A stretch of DNA of 64,000 nucleotides from Bacillus gobiensis (GTDB lineage: Bacteria; Bacillota; Bacilli; Bacillales; Bacillaceae), in assembly GCF_001278705.1 (NCBI RefSeq), contig NZ_CP012600.1:2791917-2855916 (forward strand). Reading direction: 5' to 3'. Positions 1 through 7,295 of the stretch are shown here, one piece after another. The notes beneath the pieces are model-generated. The model saw nothing but the letters and a program-made list of their open reading frames with translations. It made no database searches and had not been told where the DNA came from. Made by a program: the position numbers and the translations under genes. Each line of letters begins with the position of its first letter. Position 1 is the first letter of the stretch.

Positions 1-16
1 TCATCCTTTCATAGTT

Positions 17-358
17 AAAGTACACCTTTCATTATTAAAAACAAGCCTATCAGTAGAGTACAAGCATGGCAGATTATAAAAAATGCAGCTTTAGAGGTTG
101 GCCTTACAAACATTGGTACACATTCGCTCCGTAAAACGTTTGGTTATCACCAATACAAGAAAGGAACAAGCATTGCGATTCTTATGGAATTATTCAATCA
201 CAGCAGTGAAAAGGTGACATTACGATATATAGGAATTACACAAGATGAAAAAGATCAAGCTGTCATATCTCTTGATTTATAAATGTAAACAACATGCCCA
301 ACAAATTATTTTGAGCAGACTTTATTGAGACTTGCATCATTCATAAAAGTACACCTTT
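17..358. repeat. Direct repeat AAAGTACACCTTT flanking the integrase fragment
   Basis: AAAGTACACCTTT occurs at 17-29 and again at 346-358, each preceded by a TCAT-rich stretch and followed by an A-rich one. The two copies bracket the recombinase fragment. They could be attachment-site or insertion remnants; the sequence alone does not decide. Confidence 0.4.
19..282 (+). pseudogene. Tyrosine recombinase (integrase), C-terminal fragment
   Basis: The reading frame is open from base 19 to the stop at 280-282 and is closed upstream by a TAA at 16-18. It encodes the end of a phage-integrase-type tyrosine recombinase: the H-x-L-R box (THSLRKTFGYH), then LFNHSS, then LRYIGI, which carries the likely nucleophilic tyrosine. 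The N-terminal half is missing, either cut by the stop codon or outside the window. A 13-bp sequence just inside the left edge is repeated at 346-358, so this may be the scar of an excised or decayed element. The family call is firm; activity is unlikely. Confidence 0.7.
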
Positions 359-465
359 ACAAACAAAAAAGCCCATGTCTAAAAGATTGGGCTTCTTTAC
401 TCCTTATAACTTTGATTATGTTAAGTTCATTTTGTCTCAAAATCATCTCGATATATATACAAAAG

Positions 466-663
466 TTAAGAAATATTCTTCAATTCCTCTGTTAGTCGCA
501 GGAATTCTTCTTTGTTTCGATTCTGTAATGACTGGTCAATCTCTTTTCGGATTTGCTCTTTTCGGAAATCACGAAGGGCTTTGTTTAACACCATTTCAGC
601 CAATTCAGAATTCATGCCGTTTACTTCAGGTTGTGGTGATGTATTAAGCAAATTCCTTTTCAT
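466..663 (-). CDS. IDEAL-domain small protein
   Basis: A 65-residue protein whose C-terminal half matches the short IDEAL domain found in several Bacillaceae proteins. It shows LAEMVLNKALRDFRKEQI, then EIDQSLQNRNKEEFLRL. The domain is predicted helical and is thought to mediate protein-protein contacts; no catalytic role is known. The start ATG has AAGGAG eight to nine bases upstream, which supports this frame over the overlapping plus-strand frame. It stands alone between two mobile-element remnants, so its partner cannot be inferred from context. Confidence 0.65.
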   Translation of the reverse strand: MKRNLLNTSPQPEVNGMNSELAEMVLNKALRDFRKEQIRKEIDQSLQNRNKEEFLRLTEELKNIS

Positions 664-733
664 AGGAAATCAACTCCTTGACCTTTTTTCTATTATACTA
701 ACGGTTTTCAGATTATTCAAATATTTCGTCCGG

Positions 734-820
734 TATTCTATAAAGGAGATAGTCTCAGCAACTGGAATATCTCAAGGTTCCTTATATAGAGCAGTCAACA
801 GAAGAAAGCTTGAAGAATAA
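734..820 (+). pseudogene. Serine resolvase/invertase C-terminal HTH fragment
   Basis: About 28 codons ending at 820 encode IKEIVSATGISQGSLYRAV, which matches the helix-turn-helix tail of serine resolvases and invertases (the T-G-I-S-x-x-S-L-Y-R pattern). No catalytic domain is present upstream in this frame. It is a remnant of a resolvase gene, separate from the resolvase tail fused to the sugar transporter at 7.1 kb. Confidence 0.5.
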
Positions 821-883
821 AAAAATAGGCGTGTTTTATTATTTCTTCAATTTTACTTTGCGGTCTACAGCAGGAACCCTGTC

Positions 884-1204
884 ACTAAGCCAAATTGGAA
901 AAACAATTATGAACTAATGGCGCAGATTGCAAAACAATAAAATCTTGCTGTAGATTCAGCAAGATTTTATAAACATCGTTTCGAAGATTACATACCATCT
1001 GTTGGTGAAGGAAGAAAAAAACGAAATAGATCCGAGACATTCAAGGTATTGCGGATCATTGGGATTTATCGTAACCTAACTGCAACTTCAAATCGGACTC
1101 AAACAAATGGATGCAACTATGCATATTATCGTTGATCAAAAAGAAGAGATTGCGGAAACATATTGCTGACGTAGAAAATAGACAGCCGAAATACAAATCT
1201 GTCA
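884..1204 (+). pseudogene. Degraded HTH regulator (MerR-like, coiled-coil tail)
   Basis: The plus strand reads NLAVDSARFYKHRFEDYIPS, then VGEGRKKRNRSETFKVLR directly after an in-frame stop at 938-940. This resembles the DNA-binding start of plasmid or phage MerR-like regulators that carry a glutamine-rich coiled coil. A second frame then gives QLQLQIGLKQMDATMHIIVD, consistent with that coiled coil after a frameshift. With at least one stop and one frame change, no functional protein can be made. Confidence 0.5.
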
Positions 1205-1206
1205 CA

Positions 1207-1569
1207 TTAAAGAATAATCGGTTGAAACCCTTTCTTAATATAACCAGCAAAATCTAAATGTTTACCGCTTTCTGCCTCCGGACCAGCGAAGCCAACTCCA
1301 TTCTTTACTTCTTCCTTAACATCAAAGAATCCAGAACAAGCCTGGCAACCCCCTTTAATGATTCCAAGTTTCATAACGTCTTTAAATACTGGATGAAACA
1401 TATGATCCGTTTTTTCAAACTCACCTACCCAAGTCGTTCCAGCACCATCGAATACAATCTCAACTTCATACCCAGCATGATGTAGCTCTTGGCCATATAA
1501 TAAACCGTGTAATGCCTTACCTGCATCCTGTGCTCCTGCTTGAATGATAATAACAAATTTGTTTGCCAT
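1207..1569 (-). CDS. DsrE-family protein
   Basis: A 120-residue protein of the DsrE/DsrF-like family of small sulfur-relay or redox proteins. It opens MANKFVIIIQAG, has LHGLLYGQELHHAGYEVEIV, and contains a Cys pair in GGCQACSGFF near residue 70, a likely redox or persulfide site. The start at 1569 is chosen because GGAGG lies nine bases upstream; an ATG 45 bases further out has no such site. It lies downstream of the PPOx-like gene on the same strand, so it may be the last gene of that unit. Substrate unknown. Confidence 0.75.
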   Translation of the reverse strand: MANKFVIIIQAGAQDAGKALHGLLYGQELHHAGYEVEIVFDGAGTTWVGEFEKTDHMFHPVFKDVMKLGIIKGGCQACSGFFDVKEEVKNGVGFAGPEAESGKHLDFAGYIKKGFQPIIL

Positions 1570-1630
1570 CACAATTTCCTCCAATTTTATTCCCATAATG
1601 GGATATTTGCTCATAGTAGAATGTAAAAAT

Positions 1631-2533
1631 TTATTTTGGATTAAATGGGGAGAGCTCTAAAAGCTCTGCCGTATAGCTTAAAACGTTGTTGCTTTCTATA
1701 ACGTTATCAATCTCGAGAAATACCATCCTCTCAGCTCCTGGAAAATCTATTGAGGCACCTTCTTCCCATAGAACCTTCGCTCTGCCTGTCATCTGCATCG
1801 TCTTCCGAGTTTTAAAATCGATAAAGATCAGACCGACATGAGCATTGACCTCTATATTCCCCAACGTATTAAACATGTTGTTCCCAAAATAATCAGGGAA
1901 AAACAGACTGTTTTCGTTCAATACCTTAACAAAGCCAGGATTTCCTCCGCGATGGGACGCGTCCAGTTCTTTTTCGTTATTCGTGCTTGCAATAAAAAAA
2001 GCATCTGAGGTTTCGATCCATTGCATTTGGTCAACATTGAGCTGATTCGTCAAGAATGTAGTAACAACAGGCTTTTCGTTATTCATATTCGATTGAAATG
2101 AACGGGTCGTAATATACTTTGGGCAATTTCCGTACACTTGTTCAGAGCAAATGACAAGCTTATCATGATCAAATGTAGCTTTCCCATTTACTCTCAGACG
2201 ACGTCGATTTGAAAAGTCCATGAATAGAGCTCCTATATGGCCATTGTCATAGACGTTCTTCAACAAAGGATCTTCAGGAGGAGTATACCCTGCAATCACT
2301 AATTTTCTTTCATCCTCCAAATCGACAAATCCAGGTTCTCCATGAATGATGGACGCCCAAACACGACCACTGCTGTCAATGGAAGCTAAAAAAACAATGG
2401 GTTGTTGTTGCAAGAAACCTAGTGCCGTTTTCGGAACAAAGTTTTTGTACATCTTGTTAGCGAAATCATCAGGCAGCCTAACGCCAGCTCGTTTCTGAGC
2501 TTTCAACTCTCCACAATGAAACCCCATCTCCAT
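1631..2533 (-). CDS. PPOx-type (pyridoxamine 5'-phosphate oxidase-like) flavoprotein
   Basis: About 300 residues with the split-barrel FMN-binding fold of the pyridoxamine-phosphate-oxidase-like superfamily. Cues are FLASIDSSGRVWASIIHG near the N-terminus and a second, related half (HRGGNPGFVKVLNENSLFFP and GLIFIDFKTRKTMQMTGRA). The two similar halves suggest an internally duplicated barrel. I start at ATG 2533, eleven bases after AGGAGG; a GTG at 2545 overlaps the Shine-Dalgarno. It sits between the HPP membrane protein and the DsrE protein, all on one strand, suggesting a redox- or nitrogen-oxide-related unit. The substrate cannot be told. Confidence 0.7.
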   Translation of the reverse strand: MEMGFHCGELKAQKRAGVRLPDDFANKMYKNFVPKTALGFLQQQPIVFLASIDSSGRVWASIIHGEPGFVDLEDERKLVIAGYTPPEDPLLKNVYDNGHIGALFMDFSNRRRLRVNGKATFDHDKLVICSEQVYGNCPKYITTRSFQSNMNNEKPVVTTFLTNQLNVDQMQWIETSDAFFIASTNNEKELDASHRGGNPGFVKVLNENSLFFPDYFGNNMFNTLGNIEVNAHVGLIFIDFKTRKTMQMTGRAKVLWEEGASIDFPGAERMVFLEIDNVIESNNVLSYTAELLELSPFNPK

Positions 2534-2571
2534 GCACGTTTTCACCTCCTTTCATCTGCGATGTAAAGCGC

Positions 2572-3126
2572 TTAGTACCAAAACGTAGGATATTTCCGTT
2601 CTTTATGAAGATTATTTATTATTAGAGCGATGACAACGGTTGCAAGAGCTCCAAATAAAGAAGGAAACCATAAAAAACTCCACTGACTTTTTGAGAGGAT
2701 AACAACTAAAGGATCTGCTCCTGCAGGAGGGTGGGTCGTTTTCGTTATGACCATCAAAGCTATCGCTAGACCGACAGCTAATGCCACTGCCCATAAAGAA
2801 TCACCGATGGTTGAAAGGATGATCAGCCCAACGAGAGTTGAAATCATATGTCCCCCGATGATGTTTCTCGGCTGGGAAAACGGAACATTCCAAGCGCTAA
2901 AGGCTAAGACACAACTTGCCCCGAAAGGAGCCATGATCCAAGTGTTACCGGAGAACTTTGATAACGCCATAAGAACGAATATGGTTAGAAAACCCCCAAG
3001 AAACCCCATGACCGCATTTTCAGGTAAAGCTTTCATTGGCGTTCTTTCTTTCGTTTTCATCTTTGACAGATATCTCGAAAAAAAGGATCCACGCGATTTG
3101 ATTACTTTCGTCTGATCTTCATTCAC
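2572..3126 (-). CDS. HPP family integral membrane protein
   Basis: About 184 residues with four to five hydrophobic segments and the diagnostic HPPAGADP motif near residue 135. Some plastid and cyanobacterial HPP proteins transport nitrite; the bacterial role is mostly untested. The start is uncertain: GTG at 3126 gives proper spacing from AGAGAGG, while GTG at 3135 overlaps it. It is transcribed divergently from the GntR regulator, across a region with four copies of an 8-bp repeat, so it is probably the regulator's first target. Confidence 0.75.
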   Translation of the reverse strand: MNEDQTKVIKSRGSFFSRYLSKMKTKERTPMKALPENAVMGFLGGFLTIFVLMALSKFSGNTWIMAPFGASCVLAFSAWNVPFSQPRNIIGGHMISTLVGLIILSTIGDSLWAVALAVGLAIALMVITKTTHPPAGADPLVVILSKSQWSFLWFPSLFGALATVVIALIINNLHKERKYPTFWY

Positions 3127-3147
3127 ATTATCCACCTCTCTTTAAAT

Positions 3148-3171
3148 ACATAGTTACATAGTTACATAGTT
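3148..3171. promoter_or_regulatory. Tandem 8-bp operator-like repeat (ACATAGTT x3)
   Basis: ACATAGTT is repeated three times without gaps at 3148-3155, 3156-3163 and 3164-3171. A fourth copy lies at 3259-3266, just before the GntR ribosome binding site. The 8-bp phase and position between divergent genes suggest an operator for the adjacent regulator. Confidence 0.45.
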
Positions 3172-3292
3172 ATATATGTTTTTAATAATACTCTTCAGTC
3201 TACTGTAATGTCAACAGAAACACACTTAAATTACCTTCAAGTCTTGAGATAAGTTAATACATAGTTTATTATGAATATAAGGAGGTATGAAA

Positions 3293-4246
3293 ATGAGAAC
3301 GTATAATACCTTAAGTCTGATCGTCGATTCAGAGTTACCTATTCCGATTAACATCCAACTAAAAGAACAAATTAAATTTTTAATTAAAATGGAATATGTA
3401 CTTCCCGGAGATTATCTACCCACCGTAAACCAGTTAGCTGACCAACTAACGATTAACCGAAATACAATTAACTGGGTTTATACTCAGCTCAAAGAAGAGG
3501 GCTTCCTTTTAATGCAAAAAGGCCGGAGGACACAAATTAGGGATTCACAACAAGTGAGAAGCTTAGTTCAGAAGAAAGACTTAGATGACATCGTTAAAAC
3601 ATCGATCGAGACCGCGATTGAGAAAGGGTTTACGTTCGATGAGTTCGTGGCCTCCACATTTATGCATCATCACTTCTTTATAGAAAATCCCCATTCAGCT
3701 CGTTTCTTATTTATCGAATGTAAAGAGCATGATCATATTTTTTATTCAGAAGAAATAAAGAAGCATACAGGGGCTCATATCACAGAACTCTTCATCGAAG
3801 ATATGAGAGATATCGAGGAGGATGTTCTTGATGTTAAGGAGATCAACGGGATCATCACCACTTTAAACCACGCAGATGAGGTTAAAGCCCATTTTAGTAG
3901 AATCAACCTACCGATTTATACGATCGGCGCAACATTATCACCAATTGATCTGATGAATATCGCGAAATTAAAGGAAGGAACAAAAGTTGCGTTTATCTGT
4001 CTTGGAGATAAAGGTGGAGAGTGGATGGCAAATAGGGTGGAAGAAGCAGGTATTCAACATATTGTGAGTATTGCAGGGGGGATTTCCGAAAAGAGGAACC
4101 TAGGGGAAATCATTCATTCAGTTGATTATATCTATGCTTCAGAGGCTGTTTATGAAAAGCTAAATCATCTCGCTCCGGAAAAGACAAGTTTACTGCCTTT
4201 AAAACTAGAAAAAACAAGTGAACGAATTCTAGAAAATCTAAAATAA
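3293..4246 (+). CDS. GntR-family transcriptional regulator with large C-terminal domain
   Basis: A 317-residue regulator. Residues 15-80 form a winged helix of the GntR type (PIPINIQLKEQIKFLIKMEY, GDYLPTVNQLADQLTINRNT, then YTQLKEEGFLLM). The remaining 200 or so residues form an alpha/beta sensor-like region with no signature I can name. The start is the second ATG, seven bases after GGAGGT; the first ATG touches that site. It is divergent from the HPP/PPOx/DsrE genes and probably controls them through the ACATAGTT repeats. Its ligand is unknown. Confidence 0.8.
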   Translation: MRTYNTLSLIVDSELPIPINIQLKEQIKFLIKMEYVLPGDYLPTVNQLADQLTINRNTINWVYTQLKEEGFLLMQKGRRTQIRDSQQVRSLVQKKDLDDIVKTSIETAIEKGFTFDEFVASTFMHHHFFIENPHSARFLFIECKEHDHIFYSEEIKKHTGAHITELFIEDMRDIEEDVLDVKEINGIITTLNHADEVKAHFSRINLPIYTIGATLSPIDLMNIAKLKEGTKVAFICLGDKGGEWMANRVEEAGIQHIVSIAGGISEKRNLGEIIHSVDYIYASEAVYEKLNHLAPEKTSLLPLKLEKTSERILENLK

Positions 4247-4407
4247 TGACCTTATAAGGTGGATTTAAAAACTAAAACCTATTGAGATGAAATCAACTCA
4301 TGATCATTTCATTTTTTCTAATGAAGTGAAAGTGAGCTTTTTTTTGGATGTTGATGGTATGGTCTTAAAAATAAATATAAAAAGAACAGGATCAAAAGAA
4401 CCTTCCT

Positions 4408-4423
4408 AAGTCATCAATGACTT
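4408..4423. repeat. Perfect 16-bp palindrome upstream of MerR-type promoter
   Basis: AAGTCAT and ATGACTT form a perfect inverted repeat around a 2-bp centre at 4408-4423. It lies about 80 bp upstream of the promoter at 4499. It could be an operator; no T-run follows, so it is not a terminator. Confidence 0.3.
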
Positions 4424-4498
4424 AAATACATGGATTTCCAGTGTTTTCCATCTTTACAATATGATCACGAGTGTTCCTTTTTTTTAAAAAACATACTC

Positions 4499-4530
4499 TT
4501 GACTTTCCAGTACAGTAGAGGGTTTATACT
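4499..4530 (+). promoter_or_regulatory. MerR-type promoter with long spacer
   Basis: A -35 TTGACT (4499-4504) and a -10 TATACT (4525-4530) are separated by 20 bp, longer than the usual 17. Over-long spacers of 19-20 bp with a dyad in the spacer are typical of promoters activated by MerR-family proteins. The spacer here holds an imperfect dyad (CTTTCCAGT / AGTAGAGGG). Confidence 0.45.
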
Positions 4531-4564
4531 TCAGAAGAACTGTATAAGGAAGGGAGAAAAAAAC

Positions 4565-4630
4565 ATGTTTAAGATTAGGGGTTTCGCCAACATTTCGGAA
4601 ATTTTGTACGCTAAGCAAATTCAAACATAA
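4565..4630 (+). CDS. Small ORF, 21 residues, in its own transcription unit
   Basis: A 21-codon ORF starting MFKIRGFANI, preceded by AAGGAAGGGAG at good spacing. It sits between a MerR-type promoter and a hairpin terminator that begins at its stop codon. It may be a genuine small peptide, or a scar left when a larger MerR-controlled gene was deleted. No homologue is recognised. Confidence 0.4.
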   Translation: MFKIRGFANISEILYAKQIQT

Positions 4631-4671
4631 AAAAGTCGAATTCCCTGTACGTTAAGGAACCGACTTTTTTA
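4629..4671 (+). terminator. Hairpin terminator after the 21-codon ORF
   Basis: AAAGTCG and CGACTTT, extended by TTCC and GGAA with a bulge, form a stem around a loop of about 10 bases. A T-run follows on the plus strand and an A-run precedes it, so it may act in both directions. Confidence 0.6.
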
Positions 4672-4759
4672 TTTGACTTCTTCAAGTAAAGCACCCTATA
4701 GTTTACGTATAATTCTTCACAAACTTTAGTTTTATACGTGATCAACAAATATTGATTCA

Positions 4760-4966
4760 TCATTTTACTTTTGCTACACCAATTGCAAAATGACTCCAAA
4801 GTATATTCTTAATTAATCCAGCTTGTGTTTCTTCACAATTTACAATTAAGATTACTTCCGAATGTTTGCCTTTTAGAACTCTTTTATTTTTCTTTTCAAC
4901 CAATTCCATGACAAGCCGAATAGCAAAGCCAAGAACAAACCCAACAAATGCTCCTATCAGAACCCT
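4760..4966 (-). pseudogene. C-terminal fragment of a membrane-anchored protein
   Basis: The minus strand encodes about 68 residues with coding character: a glycine-rich hydrophobic segment (GAFVGFVLGFAIRLVMELVE), a basic linker KKNKRVLKGKH, then an alpha/beta tail ending IGVAKVK. The frame is closed upstream by a stop at 4967-4969 and has no credible start codon or ribosome binding site. The N-terminus therefore seems lost. The hydrophobic part resembles the glycine-zipper segments of small stress proteins, but I do not assign a family. Confidence 0.4.
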
Positions 4967-5078
4967 TTAATAAGTAGTGAGTGCTTCTTATTCAAGTTGA
5001 AAGCACCTTAAAAAACAGCGACTATAAACAGTTTTTCTTCCTATTACACCTGCCTAAAGATAACTGGCCAAGTTTAAA

Positions 5079-5420
5079 TCAGCGACTGACATTCGTTAAA
5101 TTACTTCCCCATTCTCCGTTTGGGGTTAAATAACTTATTATTCTATCCTCAAGCAGATCACCAAGAACTTCTTCATATTTTTTTCGATAAGGCTTTGGCA
5201 ATTCTTCCTGTAACCAACTGTCTTTTGTACCTTGCCAGATTTCATAAATTACAAGATCATCTGGTTTTTCAATATCATCACTTATAATAGCATTTATAAA
5301 GGTAGGTTCGTTTGACATCACTTCAACAAGTGAATAAAGTGATTTTCGAAAAGCTTCTTTTTTGCCTGCTTTAACTTTGAAACGAATGTTTAAAACAACT
5401 TGATTGGCATAGCTAGTCAT
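5079..5420 (-). CDS. Antibiotic-biosynthesis-monooxygenase (ABM) domain protein
   Basis: A 113-residue single-domain protein of the dimeric alpha/beta-barrel ABM type. Cues are VVLNIRFKVKAGKKEAFRKS, then PTFINAIISDD, then LVIYEIWQGTKDSW. Family members include cofactor-free monooxygenases and heme-degrading enzymes, and many are uncharacterised. ATG at 5420 is preferred to a TTG 12 bases upstream, although GAGGGG lies about 12 bases away. The upstream 320 bp hold three TTGATCA boxes and no gene. Confidence 0.7.
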   Translation of the reverse strand: MTSYANQVVLNIRFKVKAGKKEAFRKSLYSLVEVMSNEPTFINAIISDDIEKPDDLVIYEIWQGTKDSWLQEELPKPYRKKYEEVLGDLLEDRIISYLTPNGEWGSNLTNVSR

Positions 5421-5745
5421 AGTAATATGCAACCCCTCAAAAAGTTTATTTAAGAATATTCCCGTTAAACCTATTTCCTAGTGTAATAGAATGCGCTTCC
5501 TTATTCCACAAAAGTGCCTATTTGTTCCAGAATATGCGCCCCGTTTTAAAATAAAGTTTGATCAAAAATAGCTTACAAACCCATATTTCATAACCAATAA
5601 AAAGAATCCATTTTGAAAAAAGATTGATCAAAATAGATTCCTCTCCAATAGATTTCAATTTTATTTTTATAATAAAGATTGATCATTGTTGTAGTATATT
5701 CTTCAACTACTGCACCTTATAACGGAAGATTCGAAAAAAAAATAT
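5421..5745. promoter_or_regulatory. Intergenic region with three TTGATCA boxes
   Basis: No gene is seen here. TTGATCA, containing the palindrome TGATCA, occurs at 5558-5564, 5624-5630 and 5679-5685. Each copy is preceded by AAAGA or AAAGT, giving AAAG(A/T)TTGATCA. Copies are 55-66 bp apart and all in the same orientation. They lie upstream of the ABM gene and downstream of the MFS gene, and could be operators for an unknown regulator. Confidence 0.35.
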
Positions 5746-6870
5746 CTAATTTGTCTTGGGTTTAAATACTAAGGTTACATAACCAATTATAGAAGCCCCA
5801 ATAAAAAGAGTATAATATCCTGATATATCAGCTACTACCCCTGAGAAAATAGTCCCTATTGCTTGCCCAAGTGCAAGTATTAAGAACGGTACACCTAATC
5901 CGAATGATGGATTAGTCTTAAATACGGAAATCCCCCATACTATTAAGACCCCTGTCATGAAAATATAAGAGCTTCCAAAAAGAACTGGTGACAGGAACCA
6001 TGTTATATTATTATCTGGGAAAATTCCTAGGATTAGGGACGTAGTTGAAAGTGCTAATACAGAAATCCTGTACGCACTCATTAAACCAAACTTATCTATA
6101 AATGCACCAGCAGTTCCTCCTAGTAAACCTGCTAGTCCAATAATTACCCAAAACCACTCTCTTAGGTGTGTGGGGACATTATCTAAATTTAACATAAAGT
6201 CCCTTGAGAATGTCCAGTAGGCGGAGCAGGATATTCCTATAAGTAAAGAGGCAATAATTAGTTGAATAGAGTGTCTCCATTCCTTTTTAGAGAAGCCAAC
6301 CATCACCTTCTTTTCTGAAGCCTGCTGCTTTGGAAGTACTTTATAATTAACAACAAGTACAAAAATAGCAATGACCATAAATATCAAATACGTTTCTCTC
6401 CAACTATTAGCCATAAGGATAGCAATTGCCCCGGTAAAAGCTGTTCCAATACTTGTACCGGAATTTATCCATGAATTAGCCTGATTTTGTAATCTTGTTT
6501 CTACTTTAGTGCTAACAATATTAGCGTATGGTGGGGATGATAATCCTGTACTTAGCCCTGCCAGGAATATACCTAAACCTAGCACTACCGAATTAGGAGA
6601 AATGGAGATTATACCTAAACCAATAATGGATGATAATCCAGCTACCACAAGAATAGATCTTGGAGTGAACTTATTAGAACACGCCATTGCAAATATGATT
6701 GCTATACAATAAGCAATATATGATAAAGACGAGATTAAGCCACTAGTGGATTGATCCATATTCATTGTTTCGTTAATATATGGAAGCATTAGACCATAAC
6801 TAAACCGAGATAAACCATACGTCACGGCAATCATAGGCAAGCCTACTGCTATCAATTTTTTTGCATTCAT
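5746..6870 (-). CDS. MFS transporter, YbfB/YjiJ-like
   Basis: A 374-residue major facilitator with about 12 hydrophobic helices, beginning MNAKKLIAVGLPMIAVTYGL and containing YGLMLPYINETMNMDQS. This N-terminal pattern is that of the YbfB/YjiJ branch of uncharacterised MFS exporters. The start at 6870 has AAAGGTG nine bases upstream. The frame stays open for another 65 codons upstream, to an ATG right after the transporter-resolvase fusion gene; that extension is not transporter-like and is probably a separate remnant. Substrate unknown. Confidence 0.8.
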   Translation of the reverse strand: MNAKKLIAVGLPMIAVTYGLSRFSYGLMLPYINETMNMDQSTSGLISSLSYIAYCIAIIFAMACSNKFTPRSILVVAGLSSIIGLGIISISPNSVVLGLGIFLAGLSTGLSSPPYANIVSTKVETRLQNQANSWINSGTSIGTAFTGAIAILMANSWRETYLIFMVIAIFVLVVNYKVLPKQQASEKKVMVGFSKKEWRHSIQLIIASLLIGISCSAYWTFSRDFMLNLDNVPTHLREWFWVIIGLAGLLGGTAGAFIDKFGLMSAYRISVLALSTTSLILGIFPDNNITWFLSPVLFGSSYIFMTGVLIVWGISVFKTNPSFGLGVPFLILALGQAIGTIFSGVVADISGYYTLFIGASIIGYVTLVFKPKTN

Positions 6871-7065
6871 AAAGTTCACACCTTTATATATATAACGTTC
6901 ATTATAAAAATTATTTAAAAAATATATAGGAGAAAATCTTAAAGTTTTTAAGACCACTATTCTCTCCCTATATTCTATAAAATTACATAATTTGGAAAAA
7001 TGAATACTTTTCGCTAAATCCATTGCAGTATCTTTTACCTTATCTAACTCAAGTATTTGAGCCAT
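6871..7065 (-). other. 65-codon open stretch, possible gene remnant
   Basis: In frame with the MFS gene below, an ATG at 7065 opens a 65-codon stretch starting MAQILELDKVKDTAMDLAKS that is hydrophilic and helical at first. It begins only five bases after the stop of the fusion gene. A weak CAGGG precedes it. It may be the start of a gene whose rest was deleted. No family is recognised. Confidence 0.25.
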
Positions 7066-7070
7066 CGATT

Positions 7071-7295
7071 TTATACCCTGTTATTATGCATTTTACGATA
7101 TAAAGTCATTCGAGAAATACCAGCCTTCTCAGCAGCATCTGTACGACTCAACCCTTGATCTATAAGATACAAGGCATACTTAACCTTTTCTTCATCGGTT
7201 TTCGGTCTTCCTGGATACTTTCCTCGCTTCCTTGCAGCCAGAATCCCTTCTTTCGTCCGTTCAGAAGTTAAGTCTCTCTCAAATTGAGCAATACC
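7071..7295 (-). mobile_element. Resolvase tail forming the transporter's C-terminus
   Basis: The last 74 codons of the transporter gene match the end of a Tn3-type resolvase or DNA invertase, from the FERDL helix to the HTH. The junction is at about 7295. No inverted repeat or target duplication was found by eye at the joint. Confidence 0.65.

Noticed and set aside
939..970. Perfect hairpin AATCTTGCTG/CAGCAAGATT with T-rich end, looks like a terminator
   Set aside because: It lies inside a decayed coding sequence whose frame reads through it (NLAVDSARFYKHRF), so the symmetry is probably incidental.
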